From: Lacinutrix sp. MedPE-SW
GTDB lineage: Bacteria; Bacteroidota; Bacteroidia; Flavobacteriales; Flavobacteriaceae
NCBI RefSeq assembly: GCF_001874145.1
Contig: NZ_MPCX01000010.1
Location: 62,001 to 126,000 of the forward strand
Direction of reading: 5' to 3'
DNA length: 64,000 nt
Part shown: one piece after another, positions 41,042 to 49,331 of the stretch
Position numbering within the stretch: position 1 is the first letter of the stretch
How the letters are laid out: each line of letters opens with the position of its first letter
Made by a program: the position numbers and the translations under genes
Notes under the pieces: model-generated
Told to the model about the DNA's origin: nothing
Database searches by the model: none
The model's input: the letters and a program-made list of their open reading frames with translations, nothing else

Positions 41042-43102
41042 CTATTTTCTAAAAACAGGCTTTTTAAATAATAACCATTTAAAGCGCACGCCTATTTCAT
41101 TAAAAGTAAATCCAGCAGCAGTAGCTGAAGCTATATTACTTCGTGTAGCAAATAAGTTTGCTAAACATCTGTCGCTAAACTTATAGCCTAATTTACTTTG
41201 TACTCTGTATGTGCTTTGGCTACTATCATCTTCAATATATTGTAATCCTGTAGCAGCTGTTAACTCGTAAAACCATTCTTTTGGTTTAGTAATATTTTCA
41301 TCTTTAATAATATTAGCAAATACTTCTGCAGCATTAAATTTTTCTGGAGAAAAGTAAATGGTTGGTACTTGATTTTTAAAGGTTATGTATTGATAGTTAA
41401 TACCTGCTTTAAGTGATGGTTTAGGTAGAATATTATAGTATAAAGATGTAAATAATAAATTTCTAGCATTGTCATCACTTTGTTTGGTGTAGAAATATTG
41501 AGTAAACCAACCTAAGTTAAAATTAGTATTTAAGCTATAATTAGCATAAAAGTTATTTTGTACAATCTCACGATCTAATAATTCGGCATTAAAGCTTTGT
41601 AATTCGCGTTTGTAACCAATAGTTAAGTCTTGTAATTTAAAGGGTTTAATATTAAAAGACACATCTGTTAATAGTTGTGTATAATCGTTAGTAGTTGCTT
41701 TTGCAGAGGTGATACCTGCTGTGCCTTTAAAAGTTACATTAGGTAATAACTGGTAAGATAAACCTAAACTAAAATCATTTGATGTTGCATCATTATTAGT
41801 TACAGGATTTGTTGTGCTTCTGTAATTATAACTTGCTATAGCTTTAAGTTTTGTTGAAAACGGAAACTCTAAATTATTACTAAACGCATAAGCTTCGTTA
41901 TCTCCATTATCAAAAGAGTATGAGGCTTTGCCTTCATAAAAAGGTGTAAACGTATTATCTAAATTTTTAATAAAGTTAGTGGCATCTTTCTGGTTGTCGT
42001 AAAATTTTAAAGTGTTTTCGGCAGATGTATAAGCTTCTTCATATTTACCTAATGCTTTCAATGCATTTGCATTACCTAAGTTTCCGTCAAACGAAGTGCT
42101 ATCATTAACTAAAATTTGATTGTAATCTATTACGCTTTTTTTAAAGTCACTTTTATATATATTAAGAGTTGCTCTTAAAGCTAAAAGCCAATTTTCGTTT
42201 GACTTTGTTTCCTTTAAATTTTCAATAAGTGTGTTTGCAGTTTTATATTTTTTATTCCAAATTAAAGCCTGTGCATAACGTTCTGTAGTTTTTTGGGATA
42301 GTGTAGCATCTGTTGATGCTTCTAAACTGTTATAAGCTTGAGTACTTAATTGCAAGGCTTCTTTTTCTTTTCCTTTTAAGTGAGATACTAAAGCCAAACC
42401 GTTTAATGCAGTAATTTTATTTTCTGGCTTTGTCGCTAATAAATTATATGTAGTTTCTGCATCATCTAATCTATTTGCAATTAAATATAAGTTTGCTAAA
42501 TTTAGTAAAGTGTCTCTGTCATTATTAAAAAGTACTAGGTTTTTTTTAAGTAAAGACTCTGCTTCATCGTATTTTTGCAATTGTTGTTTTTGATAGGCAT
42601 AACCTAAATACATGTATTTTTTAGAGGTTAATGCATTTGGGTTGCCAGGTAAAACATCTAATGCTTTATCTACATATTTTAATGCGTTTTCATACTCTTT
42701 TAAATTAGATAATGTATTGGCATAGCTTAATAGTGCAGGAAAGCTATTAGGATCTTCTTCAACTAAGTTTTTAAAAAAGCGTTTAGCAGTATCAAATTGT
42801 TTTAGCCATAATAAAGATTCGCCATAATTTAATTTTACTTCAAAATCCTGTGAGTAATCATGAAGTAAATACATAAAAAGTTGGTTGGCTTTTTCAGGAT
42901 TACCATTTAATCCTACAGCACGGCCATAACAAAGTCTTGCAGTTTTATTTTTAGGATACTCATTTAAAATAGTTTCAAAAAAAGTTTCAGCTTTAGCAAA
43001 CTTTCCAGTTTCTAGATAAGTAAAGCCTTCTTGCATATCTTGAGTATAGCCAAAAACAGCAGTTAATAAAAAGGTAAGTAGGAGTATAGATTTGAATTTC
43101 AT
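41042..43102 (-). CDS. TPR/beta-barrel outer-membrane protein, polysaccharide exporter-like (PgaA-like architecture)
   Basis: A 686-residue exported protein. Signal peptide about residues 1-20 (LLTFLLTAVFGYTQ). Residues 22-390 are ten or more TPR units (FTYLETGKFAKAETFFETIL; YGESLLWLKQFDTAKRFFKNL; YANTLSNLKEYENALKYVDKAL). The C-terminal ~290 residues are a beta barrel of alternating strands (FSLGLSYQLLPNVTFKGTAGI; LQDLTIGYKREL; SLNTNFNLGWFTQYFY) ending EIGVRFKWLLFKKP. This order is that of PgaA and other TPR-plus-barrel exopolysaccharide exporters. It is divergent from the STAS/flippase genes across element E. Confidence 0.75.
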   Translation of the reverse strand: MKFKSILLLTFLLTAVFGYTQDMQEGFTYLETGKFAKAETFFETILNEYPKNKTARLCYGRAVGLNGNPEKANQLFMYLLHDYSQDFEVKLNYGESLLWLKQFDTAKRFFKNLVEEDPNSFPALLSYANTLSNLKEYENALKYVDKALDVLPGNPNALTSKKYMYLGYAYQKQQLQKYDEAESLLKKNLVLFNNDRDTLLNLANLYLIANRLDDAETTYNLLATKPENKITALNGLALVSHLKGKEKEALQLSTQAYNSLEASTDATLSQKTTERYAQALIWNKKYKTANTLIENLKETKSNENWLLALRATLNIYKSDFKKSVIDYNQILVNDSTSFDGNLGNANALKALGKYEEAYTSAENTLKFYDNQKDATNFIKNLDNTFTPFYEGKASYSFDNGDNEAYAFSNNLEFPFSTKLKAIASYNYRSTTNPVTNNDATSNDFSLGLSYQLLPNVTFKGTAGITSAKATTNDYTQLLTDVSFNIKPFKLQDLTIGYKRELQSFNAELLDREIVQNNFYANYSLNTNFNLGWFTQYFYTKQSDDNARNLLFTSLYYNILPKPSLKAGINYQYITFKNQVPTIYFSPEKFNAAEVFANIIKDENITKPKEWFYELTAATGLQYIEDDSSQSTYRVQSKLGYKFSDRCLANLFATRSNIASATAAGFTFNEIGVRFKWLLFKKPVFRK

Positions 43103-43148
43103 ATTCTGATTTTAAATCATTTGCAAGTTAAGCAATCAAATCCATTCA

Positions 43149-43215
43149 TTCATCTACAGCAATTGTCTACTCATCGAAATTCAACAGACTTTGAGAGGTT
43201 TACATCGCATCTTTG
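43149..43215 (+). promoter_or_regulatory. Composite regulatory element E (upstream of the STAS genes)
   Basis: Box 2 TTCATCTACA at 43149-43158, ATCGAAA at 43173-43179 (19 bp) and CATCTTTG at 43208-43215 (35 bp). Box 1 is not recognisable 21 bp upstream; an extra GTCTACT lies at 43165-43171. The region also separates the divergent exporter gene, so one site could serve both. Confidence 0.65.
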
Positions 43216-43253
43216 TATCAGAAATAACAACTAATATTATTAAAAAATTACTT

Positions 43254-43532
43254 ATGGCACTAACTATTTTAAGACACCAAAACACCTTTACAGTAAAAGG
43301 AAAAATTAATGCAGCAACAGCTAGTAATTTTAAAACTCATTTTAATATGACTTTAAATTGTCTTAAAAATTTAACCATAGATATTAATAACGTAACAGAA
43401 ATAGATGCAAGCGGTGTAGATGCTTTGAAATCTATTTATGAAAATTCTAAACGTTGGAATAAACCTTTTTCAATTGTAGGTATAGGTTGTAAAGATTTAT
43501 ACGAAGAGTTTTTAACAAATAATATAGTATAA
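43254..43532 (+). CDS. STAS domain protein 1
   Basis: A 92-residue stand-alone STAS protein, start ATG 43254 (MALTILRHQNTFTVKG). The core KNLTIDINNVTEIDASGVDALKSIYENSKRWNKPFSIVG carries the phosphorylatable serine of the anti-sigma antagonist family in the D-A-S-G motif. STAS proteins switch partners by Ser phosphorylation; no RsbW-type kinase is adjacent. Followed 28 bp later by a paralogue. Placement in the polysaccharide block suggests control of export or synthesis (inference). Confidence 0.75.
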   Translation: MALTILRHQNTFTVKGKINAATASNFKTHFNMTLNCLKNLTIDINNVTEIDASGVDALKSIYENSKRWNKPFSIVGIGCKDLYEEFLTNNIV

Positions 43533-43560
43533 CAAAATAGAACACTAAAAAATAAATATT

Positions 43561-43839
43561 ATGGCATTTACAATAACACAACAGGACAATACAGTTTATT
43601 TAGAAGGAAGTTTAAACACCTCTAGTCTTAAAAATTTTATAACACATTTTAGTTTTATTCTTAACTCTTATAAAAATGTGACTTTAAATATTGAAGATTT
43701 GAAAAATATAGATCCTGCAACAATGTTTGCTTTTAAAGAAATGTACAAAAATGCAATTTTAGATAATACTATGTTTTTTGTAGAAGGAGCTAGAAGCGAA
43801 GAGATTTATGAAGATTTTCAATTTATGAATATTGCCTAA
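43561..43839 (+). CDS. STAS-like protein 2, phosphosite-less
   Basis: A 92-residue paralogue of STAS protein 1 (same length, same core strand KNVTLNIEDLKNIDPATMFAFKEMYKNA, same C-terminal IYEDFQFMNIA versus LYEEFLTNNIV). The D-A-S-G motif is replaced by D-P-A-T, so the usual phosphoserine is lost; threonine could replace it one position later. It may be a constitutively binding partner of copy 1. The flippase gene begins 24 bp downstream. Confidence 0.65.
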   Translation: MAFTITQQDNTVYLEGSLNTSSLKNFITHFSFILNSYKNVTLNIEDLKNIDPATMFAFKEMYKNAILDNTMFFVEGARSEEIYEDFQFMNIA

Positions 43840-43863
43840 ACAAAAATTTAAACCCAATTTATC

Positions 43864-45108
43864 ATGCAAGCTTTAACCTTTACATTGCCAAAGAGACTTT
43901 CTCCAGAACAATTATTTATGCTAAGCGTATTAGCTGTTAATGGAGGCAACTATTTATACAATATTATTTTAGGTCGTGTTTTAGGTCCGGCACAATTTGC
44001 AGATGCAGCAGTATTAATTACCTTTTTATTAGTGTTGTCTTTTGTGGCAATGACATTTCAATTAGTAACTGCAAAATTCTCAGTCGTTTTTGAAAACGAA
44101 ACCTTCACAAACTTTATATATAAAATTTATAAACATGCAACTATTGTAGGCTTAGGTTTTGGAGCATTAATTATCGTGTTTGCAAAACAATTACAAGCTG
44201 TTTTTAATACGTCATCTTCTAGCATGTTTACCATTTTTGGAGTTGGAGTCCCATTATATTTTTTAATGAGTGTAAATAGAGGTGTGTTTCAAGGTAAAAA
44301 AGAATTCAAGTCTTTATCGATTACCTATCAAGCAGAAATGTTAAGTAGATTAATTATCACTTTAGGATTAATCTTCTTATTTAATATACAATCGTCTGTA
44401 GTAATTGCAGTAGGTATTTTAATATCATTTGCATTTGGTTTAGTGCCTTTTAAATTTAAGAACATCAACTTTAAAAATACCATTGCAATAGATAAAAGCC
44501 ACTCAAAACAAGTCAAAAGCTTTTTTATTATTACTGCATTTTACGAGTTTACTCAAATTATCATAAACAATAGTGACATCTTATTAGTTAAGCATTATTT
44601 CGATTCTTATGATGCTGGATTATATGCATCTTTAGCCTTAATAGGTCGTATTGTTTACTTCATAGCTTGGATGTTTGTAATGCTATTGTTACCAACAGTA
44701 GTTCAACTTAAAAAAGAAGGAAAAGCAACTGCTCCAATATTATTTAAATACGTTGGTTATATAGCGGCAATTGCAACAGCAATAGTAATAGGTTGTGCTT
44801 TATTTCCAGAAACAGCCATAACATTATTATTTGGAGACAGCTATTTAGCAATGGCTCCATTATTATGGAAATACGCATTAGCAACTGGTTTGTTTGCCAT
44901 ATCAAACATATTTGCATACTACTACTTGTCTTTAGACAGATTTATTCCTGTAGTGATTTCTGGTGTTTTTGGTATGCTGCAAATGGGATTAGTAATATTC
45001 TTTCATGAAAGTTTAGAACAAGTAGTTCATATGCAAATAATTGCAATGGCATTACTACTTACAATACAGGTTAGTTTTTTTGTTTTCGATTCTAAATCGA
45101 AACAATAA
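43864..45108 (+). CDS. MOP-superfamily polysaccharide flippase
   Basis: A 414-residue membrane protein with about twelve helices. The N-terminus (NGGNYLYNIILGRVLGPAQFADAAVLITFLLVLSFVAM, about residues 27-64) is typical of Wzx/MurJ-like oligosaccharide flippases, and the length fits. RGVFQGKKEFKSLSI and LLLPTVVQLKKEG are other family segments. It would move the lipid-linked polysaccharide unit across the inner membrane, matching the exporter and transferases nearby. A terminator follows. Confidence 0.85.
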   Translation: MQALTFTLPKRLSPEQLFMLSVLAVNGGNYLYNIILGRVLGPAQFADAAVLITFLLVLSFVAMTFQLVTAKFSVVFENETFTNFIYKIYKHATIVGLGFGALIIVFAKQLQAVFNTSSSSMFTIFGVGVPLYFLMSVNRGVFQGKKEFKSLSITYQAEMLSRLIITLGLIFLFNIQSSVVIAVGILISFAFGLVPFKFKNINFKNTIAIDKSHSKQVKSFFIITAFYEFTQIIINNSDILLVKHYFDSYDAGLYASLALIGRIVYFIAWMFVMLLLPTVVQLKKEGKATAPILFKYVGYIAAIATAIVIGCALFPETAITLLFGDSYLAMAPLLWKYALATGLFAISNIFAYYYLSLDRFIPVVISGVFGMLQMGLVIFFHESLEQVVHMQIIAMALLLTIQVSFFVFDSKSKQ

Positions 45109-45138
45109 AATTGAGTGTTTTTTAGTTTATTTTGGTTG

Positions 45139-45168
45139 AAGGCTGTGATATTTATCACAGCCTTTTTT
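45139..45168 (+). terminator. Terminator after the flippase gene
   Basis: A 10-bp stem (45139-45148 with 45155-45164), 6-nt loop, then T residues. Confidence 0.9.
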
Positions 45169-45205
45169 ATTTGTTAAGCCTATTGTTTTAATAGTTTAAA
45201 ATAAC

Positions 45206-45293
45206 TAAATCTACAGGTTTTTGCCATTCGTCTACAGTAAATGTTGTTCTATCTAAACTTACAGTTAAAACCTATTTAAAAGCTGCAAATTTG
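45206..45293 (+). promoter_or_regulatory. Composite regulatory element F (upstream of the GT4 gene)
   Basis: Box 1 AAATCTACA ending at 45215, box 2 TTCGTCTACA at 45227-45236 (21 bp), ATCTAAA at 45251-45257 in place of ATCGAAA (19 bp), and CAAATTTG at 45286-45293 (35 bp). Confidence 0.7.
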
Positions 45294-45303
45294 TATTGTA
45301 ATT

Positions 45304-45342
45304 ATGAAACAACAATTAATAGAACAAAAAAATATATTATGA
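45304..45342 (+). other. Twelve-codon upstream frame overlapping the GT4 start
   Basis: ATG at 45304 opens MKQQLIEQKNIL and its TGA overlaps the ATG of the next gene (ATGA). It could couple or tune translation; it is short enough to be chance. Confidence 0.3.
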
Positions 45343-46574
45343 AACTAGCAATCGTAACAGCATATCCACCAAGTAAAGTAACATTAAACGAGTATGCTTA
45401 CCATTTAGTAAAGCACTTTAGACAAAAAGAAAGTATTACTGAAATAGTTTTACTAACAGACAAAACTGAAGGAGCAAAAGACATCACTTTTACAGAAGCT
45501 GGTTGCAAGATTACAGTAAAGGAATGTTGGGAGTTTAATAGTTACAAAAACATAATAAATGTAACTAAAGCTATTAGTCAAACACAACCAGATTCAGTAT
45601 TATTTAATTTACAATTCATGAAATTTGGAGACAAAAAAGTAGCAGCAGCTTTAGGCTTAATGTTACCATTAGTTTGCAAATTAAAAAAGATACCAAACAT
45701 TGTATTATTGCACAATATACTTGAAGAAGTAGATTTAGGATCTGCTGGATTTACAAGTAATAAATTCATGCAAAAGCTATATGGTTTTATAGGAACCAGC
45801 TTAACAAAATTAATTTTACAAGCAGATACAGTTGCAGTAACAATGCAAAAATATGTTGACATTTTAGAGAAAAAATACAAGGCTAAAAATGTGACTTTAA
45901 TTCCTCACGGAACTTTTGAAATCTCTGAAGAAAAACCAGAATACAGCATTCCGCAAGGACCTTTACAAGTTATGACTTTTGGTAAGTTTGGAACTTACAA
46001 AAAAGTAGAAGGTATGATTGAAGCTGTTGAGAAAGTAAGAACAACAACAGGACTAGATTTAGAAGTTGTTATTGCTGGAACAGATAACCCAAATGTACCT
46101 GGTTATTTAGCAAAAGTACAAGAGGATTACAAGCATGTACCACAAGTACGTTTTACAGGTTATGTAGAAGAACATGAAGTACCAACTTTATTTAAAGAAA
46201 GTGCAGTAGTTGTGTTTCCTTATACATCTACAACAGGAAGTTCTGGAGTATTACACCAAGCAGGAAGTTATGGTAAAGCTGTAGTTATGCCAGATTTAGG
46301 TGATCTTGCTTTATTAGTTAAAGATGAAGGTTATAAAGGCGAGTTTTTCGAGCCAACTTCTGTAGATAGTTTAGCAACAGCAATTGAAGCAATTGTAACT
46401 AACGAAGCACATAGAATAGCTTTAGGAAAAGCTAATTACGAAGCTGCAACTGCTTACCCAATGGAGAAAATAACAAACATGTATTTAAATAACTTTAATA
46501 AGATTATTTCTAAAAATACACCTAAAAATAAAACCAAAGAAACAGTTATTCTACAACCTACAACTATAGAATAA
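45339..46574 (+). CDS. Family 4 glycosyltransferase
   Basis: A 411-residue GT-B fold glycosyltransferase, start ATG 45339 (MKLAIVTAYPPSKVTLNEYAYHLV). The C-terminal half has the nucleotide-sugar site: MTFGKFGTYKKVEGMIEAV, VRFTGYVEEHEVPTLFKESAVVVFPYTSTTGSSGVLHQAGSYGKAVV (about residues 270-320), with the E-x7-E-like segment degenerate. LLHNILEEVDLG is conserved in a flavobacterial subgroup. It would add a sugar to the surface polysaccharide; it is monocistronic under element F. Confidence 0.85.
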   Translation: MKLAIVTAYPPSKVTLNEYAYHLVKHFRQKESITEIVLLTDKTEGAKDITFTEAGCKITVKECWEFNSYKNIINVTKAISQTQPDSVLFNLQFMKFGDKKVAAALGLMLPLVCKLKKIPNIVLLHNILEEVDLGSAGFTSNKFMQKLYGFIGTSLTKLILQADTVAVTMQKYVDILEKKYKAKNVTLIPHGTFEISEEKPEYSIPQGPLQVMTFGKFGTYKKVEGMIEAVEKVRTTTGLDLEVVIAGTDNPNVPGYLAKVQEDYKHVPQVRFTGYVEEHEVPTLFKESAVVVFPYTSTTGSSGVLHQAGSYGKAVVMPDLGDLALLVKDEGYKGEFFEPTSVDSLATAIEAIVTNEAHRIALGKANYEAATAYPMEKITNMYLNNFNKIISKNTPKNKTKETVILQPTTIE

Positions 46575-46608
46575 TAATACAAATCACTTCCTTTTTTGTC
46601 CCAAACAA

Positions 46609-48123
46609 TTAGTTAGTAATATATTTAAACGATGCCTTTTTTGCCCCATTTTTATCAATAAAGCCAAAGTGTTTTTGAGTGTTTCTTCGCCAAGGACGAC
46701 TACCTACAACGTCTTTAGGAACCTCAATAAAATCATATAAAGTCCAAGACATAAATTGCAAATTATTAGCTGCAATGAGTTCTTGGATTTTTTTGTGGTA
46801 ATTAGCTTGATCGTCTTTAGAGCTACCAAAAGGTTTCCAAAATCCAGAGTAAGAGGACAATCCAAATTCTTGTAGTACAATAGGCTTGTTTGGTATATCT
46901 TTTTTCAAAGTTTTAATGGCTTCATTTAATTTATCTAAATCTTCATAATAATGAAAAGACACAATATCTACTTTGTCTTTTAAAATGGAAGCACTTTGTG
47001 TGTTAGACCAACCAATAGTTACAGGATGCACATGGTCTAACTCTTTCACCAAATCAATCATATTTTCTAGCCAAGCTATAACAGTTTCTTTTCCTCTAGA
47101 TTCAAAATCTAGATTGGGTTCGTTTTTAATGTCCCAAGCAATTAATGCGTTGTGGTCTTTTACTGCTTCAACTATAGCTTCTGCGTGACGTTGATTTAAA
47201 GTCCAATTCATAACCGAATAATCACCAAAAAAATCGAAAAGTGTTAAGACTACCTTTAAATTTTGTGCTTCAGCAACATCTAAGGTTTTAATTAATTTTT
47301 CAAGCTTTTTTGGATTAACGTCTGCTTTTCCGAAGTCTTCATATTGCACAAACAATCTTACCGAATTTAATCCAGCATCTTTAATAATTTTAAAATCTTT
47401 TGCTATGGTGTCTGTAGAAAATTCATCGCCAAACATATTCCAAGGATTGGCTTGTGGATAGTAATTTATGCCTTTAATATTTAAGCTATCTGTTTCAATT
47501 TTTGAAATTTCTGGACTATAAATTTCAGTATCTTCTTTAACCAAATGCCTAATACGCCAAAAACCATCTTCTAGCAAAAACACCATTTTGTACGTTGAGG
47601 TTTCTGTTGTTTGTAAAACTAGTTTTTCAGCTTTAAAAACACGTTTGTATTCTACAACATCACGATCTGTAATTACTGCAAGTTGACCATCTTCACTAAA
47701 AAATTCTAAAGTTGGATTGTGTTTTAAAGTCGTAGCTTCAATTGTAATGTTTTGCGCTTTATTTAATTCAATAAAATCATATAAATTCTCTCTTGCACTA
47801 TCTGTATAATAATCTTTAATTCCAGCAGTTTTATTGGTTTTGTAGGCAATTTGCTTTACATACCAAGCATCTAAATAATCGTTTTGTAACGCATTTAGAT
47901 TTTCTTTATCCATTGCTCGACCTTCATTTTGTAAAGGTTGCCAAACCAGTTTTGGTAAATATTGTTCTACTTTTTGAATTTCGGTGTGCAGCATTGTACT
48001 TCTGTCTGCTCCTGTATTTAGATAGCTAAACAAAGCGCTAATACCAGAAATAATTAAGGCTACATTCATAATATATGAGGCTATTAATATGGTACGTAGT
48101 ATGTTTTTATTAGTACTTACCAT
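46609..48123 (-). CDS. Membrane-anchored GH5-like glycoside hydrolase
   Basis: A 504-residue protein. A membrane anchor lies at residues about 9-35 (ILRTILIASYIMNVALIISGISALF). An NTF2-like segment spans about 80-200 (LDAWYVKQIA; FFSEDGQLAVITDRDV; FLLEDGFWRIRHL). From about 215 a (beta/alpha)8 catalytic domain follows: IKGINYYPQANPW, AGLNSVRLFVQYEDFG, then acid/base E335 in DIKNEPN and nucleophile E419 in LQEFG, the clan GH-A arrangement. It could trim or release the polysaccharide. Its start overlaps the upstream gene by 7 bp. Confidence 0.82.
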   Translation of the reverse strand: MVSTNKNILRTILIASYIMNVALIISGISALFSYLNTGADRSTMLHTEIQKVEQYLPKLVWQPLQNEGRAMDKENLNALQNDYLDAWYVKQIAYKTNKTAGIKDYYTDSARENLYDFIELNKAQNITIEATTLKHNPTLEFFSEDGQLAVITDRDVVEYKRVFKAEKLVLQTTETSTYKMVFLLEDGFWRIRHLVKEDTEIYSPEISKIETDSLNIKGINYYPQANPWNMFGDEFSTDTIAKDFKIIKDAGLNSVRLFVQYEDFGKADVNPKKLEKLIKTLDVAEAQNLKVVLTLFDFFGDYSVMNWTLNQRHAEAIVEAVKDHNALIAWDIKNEPNLDFESRGKETVIAWLENMIDLVKELDHVHPVTIGWSNTQSASILKDKVDIVSFHYYEDLDKLNEAIKTLKKDIPNKPIVLQEFGLSSYSGFWKPFGSSKDDQANYHKKIQELIAANNLQFMSWTLYDFIEVPKDVVGSRPWRRNTQKHFGFIDKNGAKKASFKYITN

Positions 48124-49331
48124 AGTTTTTTTGTTTTAATTTCTTTTTTTAATCCAGCAGTTTCAATACTAAAACTGTAGTCGTCATTTTTATAAATAGC
48201 AGGTTTTAAATTATAGTTTACATAACCTTTAAACGATGTTTTAATAATAGTGTCAATTAACTCATTATCCTTATAAATAGTAAGTTTTACATGCAATCCA
48301 TCAGGAATCATTTGTTGCATAAAACTTTGTAAAGGACCAACAGTTATAGTTCTGTTGTTATTAGAAAAGGCAACTTCAAAATCTTCAATAACTTGTTTGT
48401 AGCTTAATACAATGTTGTTACTTTCTGCCATGCCATCTACATAGGCCTTAATACTCCAAGTATCTGCATAATCTGGATGAATCATTTTTGCTTGCGCAAC
48501 ACCTTCAATAGTTGTTCCTGTAGTTTTTAAAATAGTTTCATTTTTAGTAGTAATAAAAAACGTTACAAATGTTCCGTCGCTAACTACATTATTCTGCTTG
48601 TCTTTAATTACTGAAGTACTAAAAGTTGTTATTTGATTTCCATCGGAATACTCATGTGGTCGTTTAGCAGAAATTGTAAAATCTGTAGGAATTGCTGCTG
48701 CTACATTTATAGTGAATTCTTTAGAATTTGTACCTAAACTTTCCGATGATACTAACATGCGACCACTTTCTCTTTTAGAATTTATATTTCTGTATGCAAT
48801 TAAGTTTTTGGTGAAAACAGCTTCTTTTTCTTCAGAATTTAAAAACTGAAACTTAGCATTTACCAATGTATTTGAAGGTACAGGATTATCTAAAGAATCT
48901 GTTGGAATAACAACCAACATGGTATAATCTGTTCCACCAGCTTCAATACTTGGTGGACCAATATAGGTTTCCATTGTAGCCACTTCAGCTTTTGGATTAA
49001 TATTTAGTTTTCCAGAAAGCGTAGCCTTATCGTTTAGTAATTTCCAATTAACTACACCTATTTTTTTAGTAATGTTATTTGGAATTTTATAATGAAGTGA
49101 GTTGTTTTTTATTTCAGCTGAAACCAAAGTAGATCCATAACTATTAGAACAATACAATAAAGGTGTTTTTTGTTCTGATAATGTAAATTCTAAAATAATA
49201 GTATTACCAACTTTGTAGTCTGTTTGCGTTGTTATTAATACAGGATTAGTTGTTTTACTATTTTGCACAACAGCAAAAGATGATAATAAAACCAAACCTA
49301 AAACAAATATGTATGTTCTTTTAAACTGCAT
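48117..49331 (-). CDS. Exported Ig-like protein of the polysaccharide operon
   Basis: A 404-residue exported protein with a signal peptide (residues 1-20, FVLGLVLLSSFAVVQ). The rest is beta-rich, with repeated Ig/invasin-like segments: GNTIILEFTLSEQK; TFSTSVIKDKQNNVVSDGTFVTFFITT; GVAQAKMIHPDYADTWSIKAYVDG. It has no catalytic motif that I recognise. Start and stop overlap the genes on either side, so it is translated with the GT-C-like protein and the GH5-like hydrolase, and probably works with them in the periplasm. Confidence 0.65.
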   Translation of the reverse strand: MQFKRTYIFVLGLVLLSSFAVVQNSKTTNPVLITTQTDYKVGNTIILEFTLSEQKTPLLYCSNSYGSTLVSAEIKNNSLHYKIPNNITKKIGVVNWKLLNDKATLSGKLNINPKAEVATMETYIGPPSIEAGGTDYTMLVVIPTDSLDNPVPSNTLVNAKFQFLNSEEKEAVFTKNLIAYRNINSKRESGRMLVSSESLGTNSKEFTINVAAAIPTDFTISAKRPHEYSDGNQITTFSTSVIKDKQNNVVSDGTFVTFFITTKNETILKTTGTTIEGVAQAKMIHPDYADTWSIKAYVDGMAESNNIVLSYKQVIEDFEVAFSNNNRTITVGPLQSFMQQMIPDGLHVKLTIYKDNELIDTIIKTSFKGYVNYNLKPAIYKNDDYSFSIETAGLKKEIKTKKLW

